Source: a virus. Taken from it: DNA of 30,236 bases. How positions within the stretch are numbered: position 1 is the first letter of the stretch; each line of letters opens with the position of its first letter. Under the pieces are notes generated by a model that saw only the letters and a program-made list of their open reading frames with translations, was not told the DNA's origin and made no database searches. Below, one piece after another: positions 9,401 through 14,698 of the stretch. The translations under genes and the position numbers were made by a program. Location of the stretch: the IMG/VR virus record IMGVR_UViG_3300033144_001435, positions 1 through 30,236 of that record. One strand, given 5' to 3'.

Positions 9401-10043
9401 CAATTGATTTAGCTGTATAGGTGGTTTCTTCTCCCTCTTTAAATTCAGTTCTTTTTTTATCTGTTTTCTTTAAAGCTACTAATTCATATCCTTTAGGAGC
9501 TTGCAAGCTAGTCTCTTTATCTATATCTAAGTTTTCTAAATCTTCTTTGTTTAAAGTTTCAAGAACATTTACATCTTCATATAATTCAGTGTTTCTATCA
9601 GTTTCTTCAGGAAAATAACCTTCAAGCTGAACAGTACCTCTTCGAGCAGCTTCAACTCCTATTTCGTATTTATTATATTCTCTTTCTCTCCAATCTTTAG
9701 CTGTTAAGTAAGGACTTTTAGTAGATATTCTTAACTTTTCTTTATCTTTTTCTGGATCACCATCTTCGTTAACAAGATTTTCTGGAGATAGTTCATTGAG
9801 TTCTTTTTCCTCTGTTGATTGTAACTCCGATGAAACATTTTCCAAGAATGATTCCGTATTGACTGCTTCTGTCTGCGGTGTTTCGTCTGCAGTCACCTCC
9901 GCAACACCTGTGGGCTTTTCCACGTCTACTACCTCTTCTTCTAAAACTTCTTCTCCTGAATCAAACTTGTCCATTAAAGAGATAAATTCTTCTTTTTGTA
10001 GCCCTTTGTTAATTAAATCTTGAGCGTATTCTAATCTTGTCAT
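483..10043 (-). CDS. Giant multidomain (polyvalent) virion protein with zincin, sigma-like and HAD phosphatase regions
   Basis: A 3186-residue protein, about a third of the window. Residues 30-105 are acidic and disordered-looking. Gly-rich hydrophobic segments lie near 900-937 and 990-1020, followed by TLEELSQEF near 1065. A zincin-type motif HEVLH lies at 1351-1355, a sigma region-2-like stretch at 1555-1650 and a HAD phosphatase at 2318-2480. A helical C-terminal region has motifs such as MFFNMRSALLQSIS (about 2757-2770), QQSSDP and NTPMQYTRLQKRAF (2899-2937). The last 42 residues are about 40 percent Lys/Arg, including seven consecutive lysines. Giant proteins of this design are known in marine phages as polyvalent proteins, usually thought to be packaged and ejected with DNA. 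Two virion-interior-type genes precede it. Several enzymatic or binding modules in one chain are visible; packaging and ejection are inferred. The start at 10043 lies 10 bases after the previous stop. Confidence 0.85.
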   Translation of the reverse strand: MTRLEYAQDLINKGLQKEEFISLMDKFDSGEEVLEEEVVDVEKPTGVAEVTADETPQTEAVNTESFLENVSSELQSTEEKELNELSPENLVNEDGDPEKDKEKLRISTKSPYLTAKDWREREYNKYEIGVEAARRGTVQLEGYFPEETDRNTELYEDVNVLETLNKEDLENLDIDKETSLQAPKGYELVALKKTDKKRTEFKEGEETTYTAKSIEFDDDHPLASRFSKGLYDKTSAGEYYYVPVYEKVEVNPETGQLEVVDSKQGAARPIEENVVEQWKTGYTEDPETPYDEQLPEFEVQSDQNGIVHANPKALSEEVEVKSTERDKLIESLNNDNLTLDQQTEINNNIKVVDEEILTLQQNQLMAIANVEILEKTLSRFDKNMDPSQIFKFTMRDEEGNIAIRPSNYTFGADREDFASDKDYEKELKRRNVHTLQDKWNSRDLVKTINENFGNVGLVSDFNKGNNTITVYKNGVYFKKGGEAGLIDVVSTAKNNGLSLSDFNVGLDTEYTAWHEIPEEDILNKLEERGLAKSALIDEKIMKGDLPFFADFLKKDEYENVGKPVEDLLNWMDKSQGPYQFIRDNYSKYERNWRREDKQYNKVKQQVLKNSNKEVNKVKPILEKLEEGLMYENNRSMEQVAQAKGLREEWVAAETSLQEVAADQGVVREKIEILNSEFTEKVEKAKAELETTIGPAAQDKIREEFKYWRDNFYTPDYEDLKFEYDSLDTEKNEILEGYQEKYNQVTGEIESLNQDAQGRLKKINKLYDKFQLTMDQASLFQNTNFVFRQIDTDLDEQFQKMMDDTEGRGNLITPVWNTASKKFTDSAAGSGIFLADVGMLVNEMSYGLGLINETEYEYNANTFTAGKTSLTYEAKAAAGVMADSTVDAEYQEWYASTWLGGTLTTVGEMVGAYMGGGFGLPSPIGLGTGFFFSSLTDSQRKFADQKETFLRNWRKDHNGSIKGAMEAFEEKFPISKQALYSYTQATVEGALSYLGGRILGGSLKITPKIVTGITNGVLSTFTKSGAKKVTVQDISTAVNKYLGDGLTKRVGQGKKMLGAGTDETLEELSQEFAAIGIDNIFQNYIGDDIDFQLPDMQSQEWRDQMKHLVKVSFTVGALGGVYQASLQSNKGMDINAWEQLDDQAKADINEMLQYKANILRSEKRLEVALSTIESNDQYSKEEKQELTQRALNTYNTYNQIPSNLTGVAQTQIAQLIDVKKELEKSLENLDKSAASNIQNKIQEINEQIENISSNDVNVRNEIENASTAVEKQKELGQRIVDKRGSKITFADNQQDFVKAMEDSNVALQAVDAEGNLVDQTTADAMYLKDGSGNIIVNLEKMTELASISAVTHEVLHDITADQLAGLSEEKQSELIQSFQKLLNPKEKAAVLARLKRTYSGDLSTTEEWFNAFHDAVVKGDIKYDRDVFQRLGDWIIDNILRPLAPNKFKKDLSWDSAEGVYNFIKDYSVQTKEIVEGKRDEFSEEISETVYNRKNPLAKENVTVKESTVTLPENGEVVLPTEVATSMSLDIQDETAANKKKRQDERNSFMDEFYNSFGRDKTKQEWNEFLESNKGIRMRNQMIELYIPDMIAIAKRQGAESPMDVAFEGIEPLINHINAFDPSKNTDLAGYTGGYLGLKVGTGAKKLAKKTPTISMEQEGVRQVAEKQATTSESTTSEKPVRAGIKLKERLGDDAIKITEEVKKRGKDIDLEAVDFKTLKDLTPEMTQEMFGITPKPGNLTKADVRNAQQFISKNADTLIAMLPEGSTPSGTSTGVQKVLLDAFYTKGSRAAMAKTGSTAGLKEQTKRDNITKEEFNELFGITPAGQPNLSDRNTSSRIKALVSQTGKMLTNQAIREQAQETGKTVPSKVAEGKSKVMFSRSENVNDLYNRFSDMDFSTYNVPWSSIVGKALKDSGVDRINMNSEAGRKRFLDYAVKSKLTEKLPKSFWLSMQGTTVGIDKLVDPKDKEGRALIKELKDEGYSNTEIAAIRGFAGNLPFRNVGEAKAWVKSVEEQGGKFAEESEVFKDMLKKEDPRSSKLPLYKALNDPAFIKRQENSLKGLEKVFETFQDVMKDPEGIAFVGATLSSISYTQNHFIRKAAPWKFYEKGFMTQPYRQEHTLPATILGKYLFGQAYAGTVKENFNLVKDNYFQGALLVTSDNKLKGKNFNYTEQTPDGWNLDDSVWQRYFNPQVNSNKGGIDPNNLIVAGNKSIADELGLGISALSENAKITPNIIETQRRLMDKLFNDEISIKKAKGILKEFVKLAPAEQKAKLETENILKAPAVLSLSENLTTDEVLSKAAGIDEALRRAKSLDQPVKKIRVFDFDDTLARTNSNVLYTMPDGTTGKLTAEEFAKKGDEMLGKGAVWDFSEFNKVVDGKKGPLFEVAKKIQEVRGTEDVYVLTARAAAAAPAIKEFLDSLNLNIPLNNITGLGNSSPLAKSNWIVDKAAEGYNDFYFADDHMGNVNAVRDVLDVIDVKGKVQQARLSNSEAIDKQFNTYIEAASGVEWYKNYSDAKGRVKGKGKGKFKLFLPPSAEDFLGLLYSTLAKGRVGEEQLKFYQNMLLKPYAEAISNLTADRVQLMEDFKELKNKLNVPKNLRKSTKSGFTNEQAVRVYLWNKIGEKIPGLSKRDLQELNDVIENDPQLQVFADEILTITKGDKYSKPGTHWLAGTITTDLISLLNTTKRNKYLEVWDQNVKTIFSEKNLNKLESIHGPKFREALEDMLRRMKTGKNRAASNDRLTNAVMDWINGSVGTIMFFNMRSALLQSISATNFANWTFNNPAKMGAAFANQPQFWKDFVFLLNSEYLVDRRKGLKLNISESEIADAAKGSRNKAKAVINYILEKGYLPTKFMDSFAIASGGATFYRNRVKDLIKNKGLSEEEAAKQAMDEFKEKSEASQQSSDPSRISKQQSSLMGRLILQFVNTPMQYTRLQKRAFQDIINGRGSTKENVGKIMYYGVIQNLWFNAMQQGLFLLGFEDDDEEGLTTKQKEAIAKRKNDKTFNTANGMVDSILRGLGFGGMVVSVLKNMGIDIYDRSKESRPEYSEAWTELLNFSPSIRKKLMNLKNAGWVFDSKTRRKEIEDKGFALDNPAWEALAKIISTATNLPLDRLMQKVANVREALAEDTQTYERVFMLLGWPDWDVKPEPPKKKKKKKSKIKQPNQMRGSGVNVKNKPIKVRKKIIVK
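1074..2606 (-). other. Helical C-terminal region of the giant protein (residues about 2480-2990)
   Basis: This part of the giant protein follows the HAD domain and looks like one long helical unit. It begins with KGKGKGKFKLFLPPSAEDFL and contains GSVGTIMFFNMRSALLQ, SFAIASGGATFYRNRVKDL, QQSSDPSRISKQQSS and NTPMQYTRLQKRAF. It ends with a hydrophobic run (VIQNLWFNAMQQGLFLLGF) followed by an acidic patch. I recall this block as recurring at the C-terminal end of giant marine-phage proteins, without an assigned function. The hydrophobic and aromatic content would suit membrane contact or assembly inside the head; that is inference. Confidence 0.5.
2604..3092 (-). other. HAD-superfamily phosphatase domain inside the giant protein (residues about 2318-2480)
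   Basis: All four HAD motifs are readable in order. Motif I is VFDFDDTLA with nucleophile D2324 and acid/base D2326. Motif II is VLTAR with T2403. A candidate motif III lysine is K2440 or K2447. Motif IV is YFADDHMGNV with D2459 and D2460. The 75-residue gap between motifs I and II leaves room for a small cap. The closest functional analogy I can offer is the phage polynucleotide 3'-phosphatase type (DxDGT, then an Arg/Thr motif, then DD), but the substrate cannot be read from the sequence. Confidence 0.82.
5094..5381 (-). other. Sigma-70 region 2-like stretch inside the giant protein (residues about 1555-1650)
   Basis: A helical segment runs from YIPDMIAIAKRQ through VAFEGIEPLINHINAFDPSK to TDLAGYTGGYLGLKV (D1620 in FDPSK). 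It follows the pattern of sigma region 2: a helix, a 'hhphGhhpLhpAhppFDPpK' motif, then 'shpsYhshhhp'. There is no matching region 4 helix-turn-helix that I can see nearby, so it is not a complete sigma factor. It may bind RNA polymerase or nucleic acid, or keep only the fold. Similar FDPSK-type segments are, as I remember, common in giant marine-phage proteins. Confidence 0.5.
5784..6086 (-). other. Zincin-type metallopeptidase motif inside the giant protein (residues about 1320-1420)
   Basis: ISAVTHEVLHDITAD places a classic HEXXH motif at H1351-E1352-H1355. Hydrophobic residues precede it, as expected for the active-site helix. About 50 residues on, TTEEWFNAFHDAV offers E1405 or E1406 as a third zinc ligand, as in gluzincin-type enzymes. 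Polyvalent phage proteins are known to carry zincin domains. Whether it cuts host proteins, virion proteins or the giant protein itself cannot be told. Confidence 0.72.
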
Positions 10044-10053
10044 GTATATAATT

Positions 10054-12081
10054 TTATGCGCTTAACATTTTAAATAAATCTTCTGCACTAGCATCTTCTT
10101 CTAATAACGTTAATTCATCTGTACTAGTTATTTTTGCAGCATCTCTAATAAGTTTCGTTACCTCGCTTTCTCTTAAATTCAATGCTTCTCCTATTTCATA
10201 AGCAAATTTTTCCCAAGTTTTAGCTAGTTCACTCCATTTAGGATTAACATTATTAGGAGATAGATTTGCAATTATTGATTTTGGATCATAATTTGTTGCC
10301 GCTTTTTCCAGATCACCATCAATTATAGCTTGTTCGTTATCTTTATTCCATTGTTTGTTTTCTTCATTAACGTCTGCTCCAGTTTTATATGATCGTGCAT
10401 TTTTTTGTGGACCATAATTTGAGCTTAAGTAGTTAAGAAGTTCTACGGTTCTTTGAGGATTATTTTTTAATCTTTCAAAATTTTGCTTTAATTCTGGGAA
10501 TGAATATTTTCCACTGTCTCTTTTAAATCCTAAGTCTTCAAATCCTGATATTTCTATCACTTCTTTTCTAGCCCAATCACTATCTTTTTCTTCTTTTTTA
10601 GCTTTAGCTTTTTGCTTTTTAACTTCTTGAATAGTATTATAAGTAGTTGTAACATTTCCACCAAACGCACCCATATCTGCACCATGCTCAGTTTTCAACT
10701 TGTTAATAACAGATTGCACCATATAATCTTGTTGCTGATGTTGTTGTTGCTCATCTAAATCTCCATCTCCCCAATAAATGTTTCCTGTTGCTTCTGCACC
10801 ATTTAAAAGTTGCCAATTATTTTGAGCATGTTGACCTTTAGTAAAAGTAGCAGATCCCATTTGTCCATTACCTATATCTCTATCACTACCATAAAAATAA
10901 CTTTTTACAAAATTCTCCATTTTTTCATTAGCTTCATCCCATATTTCTATTGCTTGCTTTTCAGTTATTTTTTTATTTCCTATATAATAAGTATTTTGAT
11001 CAGTTTGTCTAATTGGTTTGTAAAAATCTTTTATACCCGCCTGTATGTAATCATACATTAATTCAACAGGTTTTTCTTGAGTAGTGTTAACTAATCCAAA
11101 ACCTTTTTTCTTAACATTATTAATTAAATCATTATAAGGAATTTCTAATACTGCTTGAGATATACCAGGATTAAAATACTTAACTATCATTTGTCCATCG
11201 TGCAATTCAGTTTTAAACCTATGTTTATTTTGACCCGTCATCCAATCAATAGAAGCATTCATGTTCATTATAAAGTTTTCATCTTTTTGCATCAGTACAG
11301 ATCCTACTGTTCCTAAAGATTGAACATTACCATCACTGTCTAATATAGTTTTAATATTTTCTGAATTTTGATGCATAACTCCATTAAATTTGTTATATTG
11401 CTCAATACCAGTTTTAATGTTTTGTTCAGCTTCTTGATAATAAGGGTTGTCAGGATCATCTGCGTATTGATTCATCACACTATAATTCTCTCTAATACTT
11501 TTTTCAATACTTCCTTTTACACCTAAACCAAACGGTTTATGTCCTGCTTCTTTTTCATCTTCATAAAACTTACTAAGAGCTATATCTTGACTTACAAACT
11601 GATTTGCTTTATCATCCCATTGAAGTCTTCTAACAGAATAAACCTGATCGTTTATTAATTCTTTTTCTTTAGCTGAAGGATTATAAGAAAGTTGCCATAC
11701 ATCAGGAGTTGCTGGATTATTATCATCATCAACTTTTGAAGCTCCAGAGTACATTTTGTCAAGCAATGCTACTTGAGCATCGTTTATTTGAACTAGTTTA
11801 GTTTGACCATTTTGATTTCTAACCAGATCATAACCTAAGTACCCTTGACTATCTCCAAAAGCGTTTATTTCAGCATTACTCTCTAATATAGATTTATTTG
11901 TTTGAGCTATATTTTTCTTTTTATTAGCAGCTTGTTTTGCTTCTGCTTTTTGAAGCTTTTCAAGTTGAGATAACTCTAGTTTATCTTTTTTAGCTTGACG
12001 ATCTAAACCTTCTTTAAAATTTTTACTAAAGTGATTCAACCTTTGATCTATGATTTGGCTTGGTTGCCTATATGTTCCCAT
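10054..12081 (-). CDS. Predicted virion-interior protein, 675 residues, function unknown
   Basis: A 675-residue, highly charged protein with no recognisable catalytic motif. The first 70 residues (MGTYRQPSQIIDQRL, then runs of Lys, Glu, Gln and Ala) look like a coiled coil. The middle is mixed and polar, with a Gln-rich run (DEQQQHQQQD) near residue 450 and a Lys/Glu-rich helix (KKQKAKAKKEEKD) near 490. The tail is acidic (LLEEDASAEDLF). It sits between a Gln/Ala-rich interior-type protein and the giant protein, with gaps of 12 and 10 bases, so it probably belongs to the same packaged set. In T7-like phages this position is taken by internal core proteins. I recall similar proteins beginning MGTY beside giant genes in marine phage genomes, always unassigned. 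There is no signal peptide or membrane segment. Confidence 0.65.
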   Translation of the reverse strand: MGTYRQPSQIIDQRLNHFSKNFKEGLDRQAKKDKLELSQLEKLQKAEAKQAANKKKNIAQTNKSILESNAEINAFGDSQGYLGYDLVRNQNGQTKLVQINDAQVALLDKMYSGASKVDDDNNPATPDVWQLSYNPSAKEKELINDQVYSVRRLQWDDKANQFVSQDIALSKFYEDEKEAGHKPFGLGVKGSIEKSIRENYSVMNQYADDPDNPYYQEAEQNIKTGIEQYNKFNGVMHQNSENIKTILDSDGNVQSLGTVGSVLMQKDENFIMNMNASIDWMTGQNKHRFKTELHDGQMIVKYFNPGISQAVLEIPYNDLINNVKKKGFGLVNTTQEKPVELMYDYIQAGIKDFYKPIRQTDQNTYYIGNKKITEKQAIEIWDEANEKMENFVKSYFYGSDRDIGNGQMGSATFTKGQHAQNNWQLLNGAEATGNIYWGDGDLDEQQQHQQQDYMVQSVINKLKTEHGADMGAFGGNVTTTYNTIQEVKKQKAKAKKEEKDSDWARKEVIEISGFEDLGFKRDSGKYSFPELKQNFERLKNNPQRTVELLNYLSSNYGPQKNARSYKTGADVNEENKQWNKDNEQAIIDGDLEKAATNYDPKSIIANLSPNNVNPKWSELAKTWEKFAYEIGEALNLRESEVTKLIRDAAKITSTDELTLLEEDASAEDLFKMLSA

Positions 12082-12093
12082 TTATATTTTTTT

Positions 12094-12777
12094 TTATAAA
12101 TCCATTGTACCTATCATGCTGGCCATATCTCCAAATGCCCCAAACGCTTGATTGCTCATGTTTTGTTGGTTTGCAGCTTCATTATCTAGCATTGCTTGTG
12201 CTCTATCTAAGTCCGCGTTCAATCTATCTTCTTGTGCTGCCCATTGAAACTTAGCACCTTCCATTTGTGCTCCTTGTATTCTAGCTGCTTCTGATTGTTG
12301 TACACCTTGTAAACGTTGCATCTCTTGTAATTTAGCAGCTTGTAATTGAGCTTCACCTTGAGCCCTTAATTTTTCATTAGCTACTTCTTGTTGTTCTATA
12401 TTTGCCGCTATACCAGCTTTTCCTTGAGCTGCTGCTTGAGCTAATGCAGTTGCACCACCCGCACCCATACCACTAATTCGTAGTGTATCTAATGTGTTAG
12501 CAAGAGCAATATCAGTTTGTTCCATCTGTAATTCAGCAGCTTTAGAAGCAACTCTTAAATTAGCATAGGGATTAGTCATTTCTCCACTCAAGTCTGTAGC
12601 TTGGAACGCTTGCATTCCACTACTGGGATCAATAGGAGTTGTACGTTGATTTATTAAAGTATCTAAATCTGATTGATAGCTTGAAATAGTTTCATTCATA
12701 GAATTAGCTTGCCCTTGAGCATACAATCCTTGGGCAAAACTTACTCCAGCTGCTATTATTTGAGGATCTACGGCCAT
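12094..12777 (-). CDS. Internal virion protein-like, Ala/Gln-rich coiled-coil protein
   Basis: A 227-residue protein with a mildly hydrophobic N-terminus (MAVDPQIIAAGVSFAQGLYA) followed by a long Ala/Gln/Glu-rich helix. Residues 95-120 are Ala/Gly-rich (ISGMGAGGATALAQAAAQGK) and about 120-200 form a near-continuous coiled coil. The end is hydrophobic with several methionines (FGAFGDMASMIGTMDL). The amphipathic, Ala-rich design and the position after the tail genes match the small internal virion proteins of T7-like phages (gp14-type), which are ejected and associate with the cell envelope. The assignment rests on composition and position, not on a definite sequence match. The leader AAAATAAATAAAC before ATG lacks a Shine-Dalgarno site. 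Confidence 0.65.
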   Translation of the reverse strand: MAVDPQIIAAGVSFAQGLYAQGQANSMNETISSYQSDLDTLINQRTTPIDPSSGMQAFQATDLSGEMTNPYANLRVASKAAELQMEQTDIALANTLDTLRISGMGAGGATALAQAAAQGKAGIAANIEQQEVANEKLRAQGEAQLQAAKLQEMQRLQGVQQSEAARIQGAQMEGAKFQWAAQEDRLNADLDRAQAMLDNEAANQQNMSNQAFGAFGDMASMIGTMDL

Positions 12778-12788
12778 GTTTATTTATT

Positions 12789-14666
12789 TTAAGATGATTT
12801 TACAACTTTAGACGCTACACTAAACAATTCTTTTTCTCCTCCCACTTCAGTTACATCATCAGTGGACATTGTTATAGTAGCATAAAATCCTTTTATCCCA
12901 GACATTGTGTTTCCAAACACAACTTCACCTGGTCTAGGAGGATAAGTTGAAGAATTAGTAATTTGCTGTAGCAGGTTAGCTACATATCTATTTTCTTTTC
13001 TATTGAATCCAGCATAAGAATAAGGAGGTGTAACAGCTGAGATTCCAGTTAAAGTAGGTGCGTTAGTCTCGTATCTACCTTCTAGGTAACTATATACAAC
13101 AGTTGTTTTATCTTGATACTGTTCATACTCTTCTATAGCTCCATTTAAACCTCTGAAGTCTTCGCCTTCTAAATCACCATCAAACGATGTAACCTCCCAT
13201 CCACTAGAACCTTCATAAGAAACTGTTTGAAACACTTTACTTGTAGTAGGTTCTCCATTAGCAAAGAAAGTTACACTTGAAGGAGCGTAAGGATTTTCGT
13301 AAAAGAAACCTCTTCTGTTTGGAACAGTATCATCAAATTGCTTGTAGAGTTTATAAGTATCTGTAGTATAATAAGTGTTTTCTAAACTTCCTATAGTTGT
13401 TGGTTTATAACTATATCTACTTACCCACCCATTTATTTGTTCATCAAAAGAAAGAGTATCAAAAGTATTAGGTAATGTACTATAAAAAGCTGGTACAGTT
13501 TGTAAAGAAGTAACATAATGTTTAGAATAAATATCATACCCACCCAATATTCTACCTCTCTTATAACTACCAAACCTCAAGTCTGTCCAAGTAGAAGTAT
13601 CTACTGCTTGAGAAGTAGTTATTTCGTATTGGTTAGCTCCTACTAATACTATATTTATCACATAAGCTCCTGTTGGCGTATAGTTTACACCATCAACTGT
13701 GGTAAAAATTTCTGATCCAAACTCTAGAGTATGATTAGGATTTGATATTTCAAAAACAGATATTCCTACTCCTACCGTAACAATAGTTGCAGTAGTATAG
13801 TAAAACTTAAAAGAGTTGTCTATTTCTGCTAGTTCATCTCTAAAATAGTCAACCATACCATACTGACTAATTTCTGTTAACCCATCTCTAGATAATCGCA
13901 TGATAGCACTTCTATCTTTATCAGCAAAATATTTTTGAAAACCAAACGTAGCAAAAGATTCTGGGTTTTGACTAATACCATATTCTCCTAAATAAGGTAC
14001 CACCTGACCTATAACTAGTTGGCTAGAAGTAACCGTACCACCACCTTCAGCAGAATAAATAGCATCTTTATCTATCAATGCATAACTACTTTTGTTTTCT
14101 TGAAGAATTAATAAGTTGGTATCATCTGCGTATAGTTTCTGAATAGATCTAAAAGCAGGATCTACAGATTTAGTAATGCTTTCGCCAATGGAAAATACAT
14201 TAGTTTCATTAAAACCAGTAAAACTATTATATGGACCTGAATATATTAATGAAGCAAATCTATGTTGAGCAACTGGATTATCTTCGTTTAAGTAAGCTCG
14301 AACTCCAAGATCAACTTGAGTGTTTCCAAATCCTCCTCTAATTCTACTATCTTCAATGAAATAACTAGATCTTAAAGCTTGTTTTTCCGTACTGTTAAAC
14401 CAACCGGGCCACAAACCCTCTTCAAATGGAATTGTATCACAAGCTGGCACAAAACAATTTTTTCCAATAATGTTTTGATTTTGTAAACCAGTTACACAAT
14501 CACCAAAACTCACAGGACCTGGAAGAGTTCCAGTACTTTCAGAAAGTGTAGGAACAGGTACTCCTCCGGTGTCGGGTATAAATTCCTCATATACACAAGG
14601 AGTACCAGTGTGAATTCTCTTTGTCCAAAAGGAGTTAAAATAATCTACTTCAAGAATCGCCGCCAT
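12789..14666 (-). CDS. Large tail (nozzle or hub) structural protein, 625 residues
   Basis: A beta-rich 625-residue protein. After the start MAAILEVDYFNSFW there is a short region with four cysteines (about residues 24-76). Conserved-looking blocks follow: EDSRIRGGFGNT, LYADDTNLLILQENK (about 179-193), ALIDKDAIYSAEGGG, GEYGISQNPESFATFGF, FADKDRSAIMRLSRDGLTEI, LSFDEQINGWVSRYSYKP and, near the end, MSGIKGFYATITMSTDD. I recall this block series in short-tailed marine phage tail proteins, where it occurs either as its own gene or fused to the preceding nozzle protein. It follows the 1638-residue nozzle-type gene after 32 bases, so the two products probably form one assembly at the tail tip. No enzymatic motif is seen. 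Role inferred; structural status fairly firm. Confidence 0.75.
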   Translation of the reverse strand: MAAILEVDYFNSFWTKRIHTGTPCVYEEFIPDTGGVPVPTLSESTGTLPGPVSFGDCVTGLQNQNIIGKNCFVPACDTIPFEEGLWPGWFNSTEKQALRSSYFIEDSRIRGGFGNTQVDLGVRAYLNEDNPVAQHRFASLIYSGPYNSFTGFNETNVFSIGESITKSVDPAFRSIQKLYADDTNLLILQENKSSYALIDKDAIYSAEGGGTVTSSQLVIGQVVPYLGEYGISQNPESFATFGFQKYFADKDRSAIMRLSRDGLTEISQYGMVDYFRDELAEIDNSFKFYYTTATIVTVGVGISVFEISNPNHTLEFGSEIFTTVDGVNYTPTGAYVINIVLVGANQYEITTSQAVDTSTWTDLRFGSYKRGRILGGYDIYSKHYVTSLQTVPAFYSTLPNTFDTLSFDEQINGWVSRYSYKPTTIGSLENTYYTTDTYKLYKQFDDTVPNRRGFFYENPYAPSSVTFFANGEPTTSKVFQTVSYEGSSGWEVTSFDGDLEGEDFRGLNGAIEEYEQYQDKTTVVYSYLEGRYETNAPTLTGISAVTPPYSYAGFNRKENRYVANLLQQITNSSTYPPRPGEVVFGNTMSGIKGFYATITMSTDDVTEVGGEKELFSVASKVVKSS

Positions 14667-14698
14667 AATTAATTATCACTTATTTTTATTTAATGTTA

